Notes: generated by a model from the letters alone, not told the origin. Shown: positions 1 through 6,139, numbered from the stretch's first letter. The stretch: DNA of 6,789 nucleotides from Deltaproteobacteria bacterium (GCA_019308645.1 JAFDHR010000123.1:1-6789), one strand, 5' to 3'. Numbers and translations: made by a program.

Positions 1-1
1 T

Positions 2-1375
2 ATTTTCAGACTGTTTTTTGTTTTTTTACTTGTCTTTCTGCTTTTCCCTTCCCTTAGCGTGGGAGATCAAGTCTCTTCAAGGGAGAATCCTGTTGTAAGG
101 GCTGTCAGGAAGGTAAGCCCTGCTGTGGTCAACATTAGCACCAGCAAATTAGTTGAGAGACGCGCTAATCCCTTTTTTTCCCAGGAAAATGATGATTTCT
201 TTAATAGATTTTTCAGGGATTTTTTTGAGCCCCAAAAAAGACAGTATGTTAAAAATAGCCTTGGCTCCGGTGTTATCATTGATAGCGCTCACAAGTATAT
301 CCTGACAAATCACCATGTTATCGTAAGGGCATCTAAGATAGCCATTACCCTTGCTAACCAGCAGGAATTTAATGCTACAGTAGTGGGAACTGACCCGGAA
401 TCGGATCTGGCTGTGCTAACAATTGAGACAGAGACCGCGATACCATCAATTACCATGGGTAAATCAAATGACCTTATGATAGGAGAGAGCGTCATCGCCA
501 TAGGCAACCCATTTGGGCTCTCTCACACGGTAACAACCGGGGTGATAAGCGCCCTTAACAGATCTGTGAGGACAGAGAGTGGTATTTATAATAATTTTAT
601 CCAGATAGATGCCTCTATCAACCCTGGAAACAGTGGTGGCCCTCTTCTTAATATCAATGGCGAACTCATAGGCATCAATACCGCCATCTATTCCGGCGCT
701 GAGGGCATAGGGTTTGCCATACCTATAGACAGGGCAAAGGCAATTGTGAGGGACCTTATAAATTATGGCCGGGTTTATACCGCCTGGCTTGGTATCACCG
801 TTCAGGATCTCAATGAAAACTTGATCGATTATTTCCGCTTACCTGTAAAATATGGTGCTCTGATTACAGAGATTCTGGCTGGCTCCCCTGCAAAAGAAAG
901 GGGCCTTAAAAGGGGAGACGTCATTGTAGAGATCAAAAAAAACAAGATCAAAACAAGTCGCGATTATTATAACAATTTATCTCAGCATACCGCTAATGAA
1001 ATAATTCATTTAGGTTTTTTTAGAAATGGGAAAAAACAACAGATAAACATAAAAGCTGCTCCGTTCCCACCTGATCTCGCCCTTGATCTGGCATTTGAGC
1101 GTCTCGGTTTCAGTGTTGAAGAATTGAATAGGTCCCTGGCCAGTAAATACAGGTTGAAAGAAAAAGAGGGCCTGGTTATTGTGGCCATTCAAAAAGGGTC
1201 CCAAGCAGACAGTATTGGCCTGGCATCAGGTGATATTATTAGAGGAATAAACGATCTTTCAGTCAACACAAAGGAAGATTTTAAAAAGGCAGTTATTAGG
1301 TACAGGCTAAAAGAAAAGATAACTGTGCTTATTCAAAGGGGATGGAGGGTTTATTCTATCTCCTTTAAGATGTAG
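2..1375 (+). CDS. htrA: Deg/HtrA (Do-type) periplasmic serine endoprotease, 5' end cut by window edge
   Basis: Trypsin-like protease with two PDZ domains, acting in the periplasm on misfolded envelope proteins. The frame is open to the left edge and begins with a hydrophobic stretch rich in F, L and V followed by S-L-S, which is the end of a signal peptide, so the true start lies outside the window. The GTG at 59 is not a convincing start: it falls in the signal peptide and follows a pyrimidine-rich tract with no Shine-Dalgarno. Numbering from that GTG, the catalytic triad is His86 (TNHHV), Asp116 (ESDLAVL) and Ser192 (GNSGGPL). The F/N/D-rich segment at about 37-60 resembles the regulatory LA loop of DegP/DegQ. 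PDZ1 spans about 241-335 and PDZ2 about 348-438. All key residues are present and the C-terminus is complete. It converges on the minus-strand operon with a 38-bp gap. Family assignment is firm; DegP versus DegQ role is not resolvable here. Confidence 0.95.
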   Translation: MFRLFFVFLLVFLLFPSLSVGDQVSSRENPVVRAVRKVSPAVVNISTSKLVERRANPFFSQENDDFFNRFFRDFFEPQKRQYVKNSLGSGVIIDSAHKYILTNHHVIVRASKIAITLANQQEFNATVVGTDPESDLAVLTIETETAIPSITMGKSNDLMIGESVIAIGNPFGLSHTVTTGVISALNRSVRTESGIYNNFIQIDASINPGNSGGPLLNINGELIGINTAIYSGAEGIGFAIPIDRAKAIVRDLINYGRVYTAWLGITVQDLNENLIDYFRLPVKYGALITEILAGSPAKERGLKRGDVIVEIKKNKIKTSRDYYNNLSQHTANEIIHLGFFRNGKKQQINIKAAPFPPDLALDLAFERLGFSVEELNRSLASKYRLKEKEGLVIVAIQKGSQADSIGLASGDIIRGINDLSVNTKEDFKKAVIRYRLKEKITVLIQRGWRVYSISFKM

Positions 1376-1413
1376 GCACTATCAGGACGACTAAACTAAA
1401 CGTAAAACTATTT

Positions 1414-2613
1414 CTATAATTTTCTCTTTTTATTTACTTTTAATTCTTCTAACTTTTTCAAAATGTTTTTGGTCTTACCGATTAAATAATCAACTCGTTT
1501 ATAATTAGGGTCGATAATCTTTACCAACTCCCATTCCTGAATCGCTTCAATTAATAATTCCTTATGAAAAAGTTGAATCCCTTTCTTGTAATGCATTCCT
1601 TTGTAAAAATTTTCACCCTTTTTTATGTACATATGGCATTTCTTGCAATCGGTTTTATAGCGGAGACATGTCTCAAATTGATCTTTGGCTGCCAGGTAAT
1701 CCTTCTTTTCAAAAAGGGCCACCCCTTGGTGAAAATGGGACTTGTAGGAATATTCAAGAGCAACTCTATCTATAGAGTGGACATCTAAAACCTTTTTAAA
1801 TTCGACAATAGCCTCCTCGTATTTCTTTTCTTTAAACAGATCAACACCATGATCACGATATAATGCAACATGGTCTACAGGTTCTTCTTCCTTTTGCTTA
1901 GCCTTAAGTTCGAGTTCCTTTCCAGGTTCCTGTTTTTTCAAAGCATACTTTTCCCAATGCCAAAGCCCCGAATCAGCTACTTCTATTTCATCTGTTTTTA
2001 GCACTCTCTTGCCAACTAAAAAATCAGTACCTTCTATCTCGGGAATCTTGATTTTTTGACCGGCCATGATCCGAGTAGCATCAGTGAGGTTATTGTATTT
2101 GGCTATAATTGGAAATTTCCGGAAATCTCCATAGTAAATCTTTGCCACCTTGGAAAGGCTTTCTCCCGCTTTAATCGTATGAACAATATATCTTTTGATC
2201 TGTATTCGTTTTCTGGATGTAAGCATTTTGATTACTTCCGGATAATCCGGCCAGAGCCTTAGGGCAATCAGGAACTGGTGTCGGGCAAGGCCATACTTCC
2301 CTTCTCTGTGGAATTTCAGGCCTTCCTCATAATGTCCCTCTGCCAGATTACGGAGGCTAATTTCCAGCCGTTTTTTCCCCTCGAGGGCCTCATGATTCTG
2401 GGGATCCACAGTTATGGCAAGTTTATAGTGTTTTAATGCCACAACCAGATCACCCTTATCTTCATGCTCCCTTGCCTTTCGGAAATAATTCCTTCCAAAT
2501 CTCTTCTCTGGAAGTTCCACAATCTTTTCCGGGGGCTTCTTTACCATGGGTGCACAACTGATAACCGATGTCACTACAATGAGAGAGATAAAAAATTGGC
2601 CTTTCCTCGACAT
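1414..2613 (-). CDS. TPR-LysM-TPR lipoprotein
   Basis: A 399-residue envelope lipoprotein, probably a scaffold or peptidoglycan-associated adaptor rather than an enzyme. A short positive N-terminus and hydrophobic stretch end in the lipobox V-I-S-C, with the lipidated Cys at 20. Ala at +2 favours outer-membrane sorting under the E. coli Lol rule. TPR-like helical repeats lie at about 42-75 and 91-124. One LysM domain (about 142-191, starting YIVHTIKAGESL and ending with an IKIPEI strand) should bind N-acetylglucosamine-containing glycan. A charged K/E linker (about 222-245) leads to further TPR-like repeats at about 249-282, 288-322 and 335-370. The tail is Lys-rich. Cysteines at 316, 323 and 326 include a CKKCH motif. 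The ATG is preceded by AAGG with a 7-nt spacer, and that AAGG sits in the last codons of the deacetylase gene, only 4 bp upstream, so the two are probably translationally coupled. It is the last gene of the operon. No exact family name is recognised. Confidence 0.88.
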   Translation of the reverse strand: MSRKGQFFISLIVVTSVISCAPMVKKPPEKIVELPEKRFGRNYFRKAREHEDKGDLVVALKHYKLAITVDPQNHEALEGKKRLEISLRNLAEGHYEEGLKFHREGKYGLARHQFLIALRLWPDYPEVIKMLTSRKRIQIKRYIVHTIKAGESLSKVAKIYYGDFRKFPIIAKYNNLTDATRIMAGQKIKIPEIEGTDFLVGKRVLKTDEIEVADSGLWHWEKYALKKQEPGKELELKAKQKEEEPVDHVALYRDHGVDLFKEKKYEEAIVEFKKVLDVHSIDRVALEYSYKSHFHQGVALFEKKDYLAAKDQFETCLRYKTDCKKCHMYIKKGENFYKGMHYKKGIQLFHKELLIEAIQEWELVKIIDPNYKRVDYLIGKTKNILKKLEELKVNKKRKL

Positions 2614-2617
2614 GGTA

Positions 2618-3715
2618 TTACCTTAAAGATAACTCATGAAAGGTTTTTAGCCTGGCGATAAAGGACTTTATATCCTTCTTTAATACTTGGTCCCTTTTTA
2701 ACGTAAGTGGATCAGCAAAAAATGGGTTTCCTCCACCCTTTGCGGAAAACCCTATTTTATAACCTGCTTGATCACAAATCCGCAAAACCCTTTGATTGTA
2801 AGTGCCATAGGGAAAAGCCAGGTAAGCGGTATCCTGGTTCAGTTTTTTATCGATTATTTGTTTTGAAACAATAAGCTCTTTTTTAATCCTCGCCAGATAT
2901 GCCTGATCATCCTCCTCTTCTTTTTGCTTTGTAAGATCACAATGAGACAGTGTATGTGACCCCACTTCAAAACCATCGCTCTTCATCTCTCCGAGTTGTC
3001 CCCAGGTGATTGCAGCCTTGCCAACCCCAACAAAATCGGTATATATGAAAAGCGTTGCAGTAAAACCATATCTTTTCAGGATTGGATATGCGATATCATA
3101 AGCTGATCTATAACCATCATCTATGGTGATAGTCACTGCTCGCTTGGGGACGGCCTGACGATATTGTATAAAATTGAGGAGCTCTCCCAATGAAATCACC
3201 CGATAGCCATTCTCTTTCAAGTATCTCATCTGCTCATCAAAAACGGATATAGGTGTACAGAGGGAAGATTTACAGGTTTCAGCAAAACGATGGTAACAAA
3301 TAACAGGCACCACCTGGTAGCCATCCGCACTCAACCCTCCCCTGTTCTCCTGTTTCAGAGGAATAACAATCATCCGGTCTCTTTCAAAGGTAACACCCTC
3401 ATTGGCATCCTCGATCACCCATGATCTCCTTTCATCCCCTAAAAACCTCTTTGCCAACAAAAGAGGGCTCTCTCCGCCTTGCAGAACATAAACAATATAG
3501 TCCTCTGACCGAAATATAAGGGGTTTCATGGGTTTTTTTTCGGAAATAGCTGGCTCAGGAGTTTTTGGGACAGTGACAAGGGCCGTTTCGGGTACCTTTT
3601 GGCCAATGCCCAAATTTGCACAGGCTGATTGAAGGAGAAACCATGCCCCAATAAGAAAAACTAGAAATATTTCTACCCCTTTACCTCTATACCGCCTCTT
3701 TCCTGTCCTCCCCAT
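2618..3715 (-). CDS. LysM-polysaccharide deacetylase (NodB/CE4) lipoprotein
   Basis: Predicted metal-dependent de-N-acetylase of an envelope or extracellular glycan. From the ATG at 3715 it has 365 residues; an ATG at 3724 would give 368, and the numbering here uses that longer form. A basic N-terminus and a hydrophobic helix (about 17-33) lead to Q-S-A-C, giving a likely lipidated Cys35 with an atypical Gln at -3. A divergent LysM domain follows at about 75-123. The NodB domain is about 139-365: an entry strand VVPVICYH, motif 1 T-I-D-D-G with Asp202 and Asp203, motif 2 H257-T-L-S-H261 (the two metal histidines), and motif 3 F-P-Y-G at 304-307. The later catalytic-His motif of canonical CE4 enzymes is not obvious, as in some PgaB/IcaB-like members. 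The 3715 start is preferred because AAAGGA stands 8 nt upstream of it, whereas it abuts the ATG at 3724. It overlaps the cyclase gene by 29 bp. The substrate (peptidoglycan or exopolysaccharide) is unknown. Confidence 0.88.
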   Translation of the reverse strand: MGRTGKRRYRGKGVEIFLVFLIGAWFLLQSACANLGIGQKVPETALVTVPKTPEPAISEKKPMKPLIFRSEDYIVYVLQGGESPLLLAKRFLGDERRSWVIEDANEGVTFERDRMIVIPLKQENRGGLSADGYQVVPVICYHRFAETCKSSLCTPISVFDEQMRYLKENGYRVISLGELLNFIQYRQAVPKRAVTITIDDGYRSAYDIAYPILKRYGFTATLFIYTDFVGVGKAAITWGQLGEMKSDGFEVGSHTLSHCDLTKQKEEEDDQAYLARIKKELIVSKQIIDKKLNQDTAYLAFPYGTYNQRVLRICDQAGYKIGFSAKGGGNPFFADPLTLKRDQVLKKDIKSFIARLKTFHELSLR

Positions 3716-5207
3716 ATTCATCATCCTTTAGGCTGAGTACTTTAAAGATACCTATCTTCATTTTTCTTCCCCTGATAAGGGTCTTTCCCTTTTTCTCTAG
3801 ATTCAAACAGTCTTTATCTTTAATTAATTCATAGGTCTTTCCACTGATCAAAATCTCACCCGGCTTTGCAAGGGACGTGAGCCTTGAGGCCACGTTGACA
3901 TCATCGCCGATAACCGTATATTCCATCCTTTTCTCTGAACCAAGATTTCCAGCTACCATTACCCCGGAGTTTATTCCTATACCAACCTGAATAGCTATGT
4001 CCCCTATTGGTTTTTCTCGATCAAGGCCTGAAATTGCTGCCTGTATATCCAGGGCAGCCCTCACGGCTGCCTCGGCATGCTGCGGATTGTGCACTGGTGC
4101 ACCAAAGACCGCCATTGCCTCATCACCCGCGAACTTGTTCACGTGGCCACCATGTTTAATAACTGCATCAGTAACCCTGGTAAAGTAATCATTGAGCAGT
4201 TCAACAATGCTCTCTGGTTCTTTATCCTCTGAGAGAGTCATAAAACCCCTTATATCAACAAACAGAACAGTAGCTTCAACCTCTGATCCTTTCATATCAG
4301 GATTTGCCAGTATCAGGTCTACTATCTCCGGCGTTACATATTGGCCAAAGGAGTGCCTGATCTTTTCCTTGAGCGCCAAATCCTCGGCCATCTTGTTAAA
4401 GGCTGAGCCCAGATCTCCAAGTTCATCGTTGCGCTTTATGATTACCTGATGGTCATAATTGCCCATTCCCAAGGCACTTGTGCTCTCCCGCAGTTTCCTG
4501 ATAGGGCCAGAAAAATACCTGCTCAGCCCAAGGCTCAGCAGTATACCAAAAACGGTGATTACTGCTGTGAGCAGAACAATAAAGATTTTCGCATCACGAA
4601 TGTTTTGAAAGATTTTCTTCTGTGAGATAGCCAGACGAACGTCTCCAACCCTTAATTTCTGATAGATAATCGGCTTCTCAAAAAAGAGCACCTCTTCCCC
4701 TTCATGAATAAAGGAACTCACTTTTACATTGCCGCTTTCTTTAAGAAAGATAATGTTCTCTGGGGGCGAATAGGGCTTATTTACCTCCTCAATATTACTA
4801 TGTGCCTTAATAACATTTTTATCATCCGTAACAAGCGTGTATATGACCTGCTCATTTTTGGCAATATCATTGAGCAATTGAAATAAACTCAGCTCTTCTT
4901 CCCCTAAAAGTTTATCAGGGGCATTACTGGCTGCAATGTGGGCCATGGCCTCCCCAAGGTTTATTAACTGCCCGATGAATTGTTCCTTTTGCCTGTTCAG
5001 CATTGAAAAACTAATAGTAGAGATAACCATAAAGATGAGTAGCGTGGATAAAGCGGCGAGCTTAATGAAAATGGGGATTCTCAGGCCTTGAATCCGGGAC
5101 CACGCTCTATAGAGAGGATCTTTAAAAGTTCTGAGTAGACGCTTCCCGAGGTCAGTCTTTTTTTCTTCTCGGGGAGAAGCTTTATTCCCAATATAATCGG
5201 CAGGCAT
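3687..5207 (-). CDS. Membrane class III adenylate cyclase with Cache-like sensor and HAMP domain
   Basis: A 506-residue receptor cyclase, predicted to make cAMP from ATP in response to an extracytoplasmic cue. Order: cytoplasmic N-terminus 1-45, TM1 about 46-68, an extracytoplasmic sensor about 69-206 of Cache/PAS-like style (T-D-D-K-N-V-I-K-A-H-S-N), TM2 about 207-229, HAMP about 230-282, and the cyclase domain about 305-490. Both metal-binding aspartates are present (Asp318 in FVDIRGF and Asp362 in KFAGDEAMAVFG), as are the transition-state Asn438 and Arg442 in VNVASRL. The purine-selecting pair is Lys358 and Thr431, the pattern of class IIIb adenylate cyclases rather than guanylate cyclases. 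The catalytic site therefore appears intact. The ATG at 5207 follows an in-frame TAA just upstream; AAGG at 5217-5220 lies 9 nt before it and a second AAAGG touches it. First gene of the operon; its 3' end overlaps the deacetylase gene. The ligand is unknown. Confidence 0.93.
   Translation of the reverse strand: MPADYIGNKASPREEKKTDLGKRLLRTFKDPLYRAWSRIQGLRIPIFIKLAALSTLLIFMVISTISFSMLNRQKEQFIGQLINLGEAMAHIAASNAPDKLLGEEELSLFQLLNDIAKNEQVIYTLVTDDKNVIKAHSNIEEVNKPYSPPENIIFLKESGNVKVSSFIHEGEEVLFFEKPIIYQKLRVGDVRLAISQKKIFQNIRDAKIFIVLLTAVITVFGILLSLGLSRYFSGPIRKLRESTSALGMGNYDHQVIIKRNDELGDLGSAFNKMAEDLALKEKIRHSFGQYVTPEIVDLILANPDMKGSEVEATVLFVDIRGFMTLSEDKEPESIVELLNDYFTRVTDAVIKHGGHVNKFAGDEAMAVFGAPVHNPQHAEAAVRAALDIQAAISGLDREKPIGDIAIQVGIGINSGVMVAGNLGSEKRMEYTVIGDDVNVASRLTSLAKPGEILISGKTYELIKDKDCLNLEKKGKTLIRGRKMKIGIFKVLSLKDDEYGEDRKEAV
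3716..3729 (-). promoter_or_regulatory. Ribosome binding site deciding the deacetylase start
   Basis: Read on the minus strand, AAAGGATGATGAATATG offers three in-frame ATG codons within four codons. The AAAGGA core touches the first ATG (3724) and is 3 nt nearer than useful for the second. It is 8 nt from the ATG at 3715, which is the usual Shine-Dalgarno distance, so 3715 is the likely start. The site lies inside the last codons of the cyclase gene, so translation of the two genes is probably coupled. Confidence 0.55.
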
Positions 5208-5277
5208 CCTTTAGGACCTTAGGACATGTAAAAAGTTTACGGACCTCACGATTTCTAGCCTAACTTTTCTTTATACC

Positions 5278-5316
5278 ACTATATACTTGTTTAGTGCATA
5301 GATACTATCATGTCAA
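5278..5316 (-). promoter_or_regulatory. Tentative sigma70-type promoter for the cyclase operon
   Basis: On the minus strand an exact TTGACA lies at 5316-5311, but the hexamer 17 nt downstream (TAAACA, 5293-5288) is only a partial -10 match. Better -10-like hexamers, TATAGT (5283-5278) and TATAAA (5275-5270), follow without a good -35 at the right distance. Any of these would give a leader of roughly 60-80 nt before the ATG at 5207. The -35 hexamer partly overlaps the tip of the inverted-repeat element that starts at 5314. Confidence 0.3.
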
Positions 5317-5527
5317 GCTAAGTGCTTCGATTCGCAAATACTATAACGTATTCTAATGAGTATAATCTTTGCGATTGCTCACTCCATTCGGCTTGAGTCT
5401 TTCGACCTAGAGGCTCTCGACAGGCTCATGGCCGAAAGCAGCACTTAGTCCCGAGGGCTACGACTGAGCTCAGCCGAAGTCTAAATAAATACTTCATCGA
5501 ATTTATGAATCGAGGGACTAAGGCTTG
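5314..5527. repeat. Non-coding MITE/REP-like element with imperfect terminal inverted repeats
   Basis: The left end (5314-5333, CAAGCTAAGTGCTTCGATTC) and the right end (5507-5527, beginning GAATCGA and ending GGCTTG) are inverted copies, matching at about 17 of 20 positions with one indel. Inside are further inverted pairs: TCGCAAA (5332-5338) with TTTGCGA (5368-5374), ATACT (5338-5342) with AGTAT (5359-5363), and TTCGGC (5387-5392) with GCCGAA (5431-5436), the last extended by TGAG/CTCA. CTAAGTGCT (5318-5326) also pairs with AGCACTTAG (5440-5448), and CTGAGCTCAG (5464-5473) is a perfect palindrome. No reading frame of note and no transposase is present. No clear target-site duplication is visible, so mobility is inferred from structure only. 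A structured RNA is the alternative reading. Confidence 0.6.
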
Positions 5528-5542
5528 CTATAAGGAAAAACA

Positions 5543-5665
5543 ATGGAGAAGGCCTCTTATCCGGACTACTTGGTATGTTTTTACAATATCTCCAGGTCTT
5601 TCATGCACATCACAGGGAGAGTAAACAATGCTCAATCACACCAGTTACAAGTTTTTCACGGTTGA
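5543..5665 (+). CDS. Possible 40-residue ORF of unknown function (doubtful)
   Basis: An ATG at 5543 preceded by AAGGA at 5532-5536 with a 6-nt spacer opens a 40-codon frame ending in TGA at 5663-5665. The product (starting MEKASYPDYLVCFYNISRSF) has no signal peptide, membrane helix or motif I recognise. It begins just outside the right end of the inverted-repeat element, and its stop codon lies within the -35 hexamer of the downstream promoter. A competing open frame runs on the opposite strand over 5528-5608. The good ribosome binding site is the only support, so this may well be a chance ORF or a gene remnant. Confidence 0.2.
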   Translation: MEKASYPDYLVCFYNISRSFMHITGRVNNAQSHQLQVFHG

Positions 5666-5690
5666 CAAAAAATCTTCTTTTCCCTATATT
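5662..5690 (+). promoter_or_regulatory. Strong sigma70-type promoter
   Basis: TTGACA at 5662-5667 is an exact -35 consensus and TATATT at 5685-5690 matches the -10 consensus at five of six bases, with an ideal 17-bp spacer. The surrounding sequence is AT-rich. Transcription would start near 5697 and give a leader of about 190 nt before the small gene at 5885, with the transporter gene further down the same transcript. No other comparable promoter is seen between 5700 and 6202. Confidence 0.65.
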
Positions 5691-5729
5691 TCTTCTTCAA
5701 AAATAAATTTTATCATTTCTTTATTGAGC

Positions 5730-5742
5730 GGATCAAGGATCC
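5730..5742 (+). other. Small hairpin in the leader
   Basis: GGATC (5730-5734) and GATCC (5738-5742) form a five-bp stem with a three-nt loop, about 33 nt after the predicted transcription start. There is no following T run, so it is not a terminator. Possible leader structure only. Confidence 0.3.
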
Positions 5743-5793
5743 CCGGAAGCCTTATATGGCCTACCCATTACAGAAATAGTTAATCACTCTGAA

Positions 5794-5848
5794 AAGGCTG
5801 TCATGTAGATTTAACGAGCGATAACCTTGCAAGGGCAAGGCTGTCATG
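5794..5848 (+). repeat. 12-bp direct repeat flanking a hairpin in the leader
   Basis: AAGGCTGTCATG occurs at 5794-5805 and again at 5837-5848. Between them CCTTGC (5825-5830) and GCAAGG (5835-5840) form a perfect six-bp stem with a four-nt AAGG loop, and the 3' arm runs into the second repeat copy. Each repeat ends in an ATG that is followed at once or after one codon by a stop (ATG TAG; ATG AGC TAA). There is no T tract, so this is not an intrinsic terminator. The position between promoter and gene suggests a leader element, but a chance duplication cannot be excluded. Confidence 0.5.
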
Positions 5849-5884
5849 AGCTAAGACAATCTGAACCTAAAAAAGTGGTGTCCC

Positions 5885-6139
5885 ATGGACCTTGAAATCT
5901 TTGAAAATATGGATACAGTCCAACTCCGCAGGTATATTGAATTTCTGCTCTGGCACTATCGTGTTGTGGATGCATTCTGGTTCATCTATGTGGCAGAGCA
6001 CTTCGATCAATCCACTGCGGAACGTATCAATGAAAAAGTGTGGGCCAGGGCGAAGACCTGCCCGCCGTCTGGCAGGCGGGTCCGCGGCCTAATTTATAAA
6101 TTCAAGGCGATAGGCAGTATCACTGAAAAAGCAGTTTAA
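5885..6139 (+). CDS. Small hypothetical protein, probably truncated and disrupted by a palindromic repeat
   Basis: An 84-residue soluble protein without signal peptide or cofactor motif. The N-terminal part (about 1-53: MDLEIFENMDTVQLRRYIEF, then LLWHYRVVDAFWFIYVAEHF and an INEKVWAR end) looks like a well-conserved helical protein. From memory it resembles the start of a longer family of about 150-200 residues found in sulfate reducers and possibly catalogued as DUF6125; that identification is unverified. Residues about 57-67 (K-T-C-P-P-S-G-R-R-V-R) are encoded by a GC-rich palindrome at 6055-6082, kept in frame. A plausible family segment, LIYKFKAIGSITEK, follows, then the frame stops after A-V. 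No continuation is seen in the other frames. I read it as a decaying or shortened gene. The ribosome binding site is weak. It lies 62 bp upstream of the transporter gene on the same strand, probably in one transcript. Confidence 0.55.
   Translation: MDLEIFENMDTVQLRRYIEFLLWHYRVVDAFWFIYVAEHFDQSTAERINEKVWARAKTCPPSGRRVRGLIYKFKAIGSITEKAV
6055..6082. repeat. GC-rich palindromic repeat (REP-like) inside the small gene
   Basis: Arms GACCTGCCCGCC (6055-6066) and GGCAGGCGGGTC (6071-6082) pair over 12 positions, with one T-G wobble and one C-A mismatch, around the loop GTCT. The block is much richer in GC than the sequence around it and encodes residues unlike the rest of the protein. Palindromes of this CCTGCC/GGCAGG type are common as dispersed elements in environmental bacterial genomes, which suggests insertion into the gene. 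With no T run after it, it is not a classical terminator. Confidence 0.6.

Noticed and set aside
59..61. GTG as the start of the HtrA gene
   Set aside because: The frame is open to position 2 and encodes a hydrophobic signal-peptide core just before it; no ribosome binding site precedes the GTG.
1376..1440. Intrinsic terminator between the convergent protease and lipoprotein genes
   Set aside because: The + strand is T-rich here, but no inverted repeat precedes the T runs, and much of the tract encodes the Lys-rich tail of the lipoprotein on the other strand.
3997..4449. Open frames on the + strand opposite the cyclase gene
   Set aside because: They are antisense to a strongly conserved cyclase domain and encode low-complexity Ser/Ala-rich products without a ribosome binding site.
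5318..5526. CRISPR array or tRNA/rRNA in the structured intergenic region
   Set aside because: There are no regularly spaced direct repeats, and no cloverleaf or TTCGAATC-type T-arm in the right context; the repeats are inverted, not tandem.
6055..6090. GC-rich hairpin as an intrinsic terminator
   Set aside because: No T run follows on either strand, and the reading frame continues through it.
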